Assembly (NCBI RefSeq): GCF_003352835.1
Contig: NZ_QLVD01000023.1
Location: 310,001-374,000 of the forward strand
DNA from: Ornithinimicrobium murale
Lineage (GTDB): Bacteria; Actinomycetota; Actinomycetes; Actinomycetales; Dermatophilaceae
Reading direction: 5' to 3'
DNA: 64,000 nt
Positions within the stretch are counted from its first letter, which is position 1. Every line of letters starts with the position of its first letter. Under the pieces are notes generated by a model. That model searched no databases. It was not told the DNA's origin and saw nothing but the letters and a program-made list of their open reading frames with translations. The translations under genes and the position numbers were made by a program. Shown here one piece after another: positions 63,887 through 64,000 of this stretch.

Positions 63887-64000
63887 CGGTTCCCCCCGAG
63901 AGAGTCGAGGATGTTCCCGATGGAGTCCCCGGCCGCCCCATCGCGACCTACCGGATAGACCTCTCCGGCGCGGTCGATCACGACGTCCGGGTTACCGGGA
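63883..64000 (-). CDS. C-terminal end of a possible polymorphic toxin (5' end outside window)
   Basis: Only the last 38 codons are visible, ending with GNPDVVIDRAGEVYPVGR and then DGAAGDSIGNILDSLGGNR before the TGA at 63883-63885. The NPDVVID-GEVYPVG-GDSIGNI pattern looks like the C-terminal tail of a polymorphic-toxin or filament-associated effector. I recall such tails only loosely. The coupled downstream small gene supports a toxin-immunity pair. The toxin domain and delivery route lie outside the window. Confidence 0.42.
   Translation of the reverse strand, partial: PGNPDVVIDRAGEVYPVGRDGAAGDSIGNILDSLGGNR

Overview
The window is chromosomal DNA of a high-GC actinobacterium. The gene blocks match actinobacterial order (rex-hemA-hemC-hemD-hemB; proC / small HTH protein / bS22 / epimerase / acyltransferase; radA-disA-mutY; clpC - lsr2 - lysS; ftsH-folE-folP-folB/K; tilS - hpt; dacB / ppa). 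GTG and TTG starts and 4-base stop/start overlaps are common. The taxon is my inference: a micrococcalean relative such as the Intrasporangiaceae or Ornithinimicrobiaceae fits, but no 16S gene is present.

Layout. 1-9.75 kb: tetrapyrrole biosynthesis. A rex-hemA-hemC-hemD-hemB operon starts at a clear Rex operator. A marR-hemL-phosphatase-thioredoxin operon and a divergent yceI gene lie next to it. 9.75-19.4 kb: glutaredoxin, acyltransferase, epimerase, ribosomal protein bS22, a small HTH protein, an AcuC-type deacetylase, a TrkA-type subunit, an acetyltransferase, proline enzymes, a TIM-barrel protein and an exopolyphosphatase. 19.5-28.4 kb: a cysteine-rich protein, a large secreted subtilase, and radA, disA and mutY. 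27.9-33.9 kb: a 1467-residue secreted subtilase/kelch protein flanked by two related winged-helix regulators. 34-47 kb: FemX-like ligase, ClpC, a lipoprotein, the Ku/ligase/polymerase end-joining set, Lsr2, LysS, an alkyltransferase, and a MidA-type methyltransferase next to a stand-alone NuoD. 47-54.8 kb: folate operon, FtsH, Hpt, TilS and a zinc metalloprotease. 55-62.9 kb: a small-molecule kinase, a D,D-carboxypeptidase, pyrophosphatase, an NlpC/P60 hydrolase with a very long proline-rich linker, a DUF3352 protein and an acetyltransferase.

From about 62.96 kb the sequence changes character. A 50-bp tRNA-Thr(CGU) 3' fragment, still followed by a terminator-like stem, marks what looks like one end of an integrated element that runs off the right edge. 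Just inside it are three helically phased 8-bp repeats, an unknown small ORF, and a gene pair that looks like the end of a toxin gene coupled to an immunity gene.

The most unusual feature is a set of intergenic tandem arrays. Four sequence families at five loci have units of almost exactly 32 bp (28-29 bp in one family) with no spacers. At four loci the last degenerate unit spans the stop codon of a minus-strand gene. At the fifth the units are palindromic and end just before a start codon. Families A and B each occur at two separate loci.
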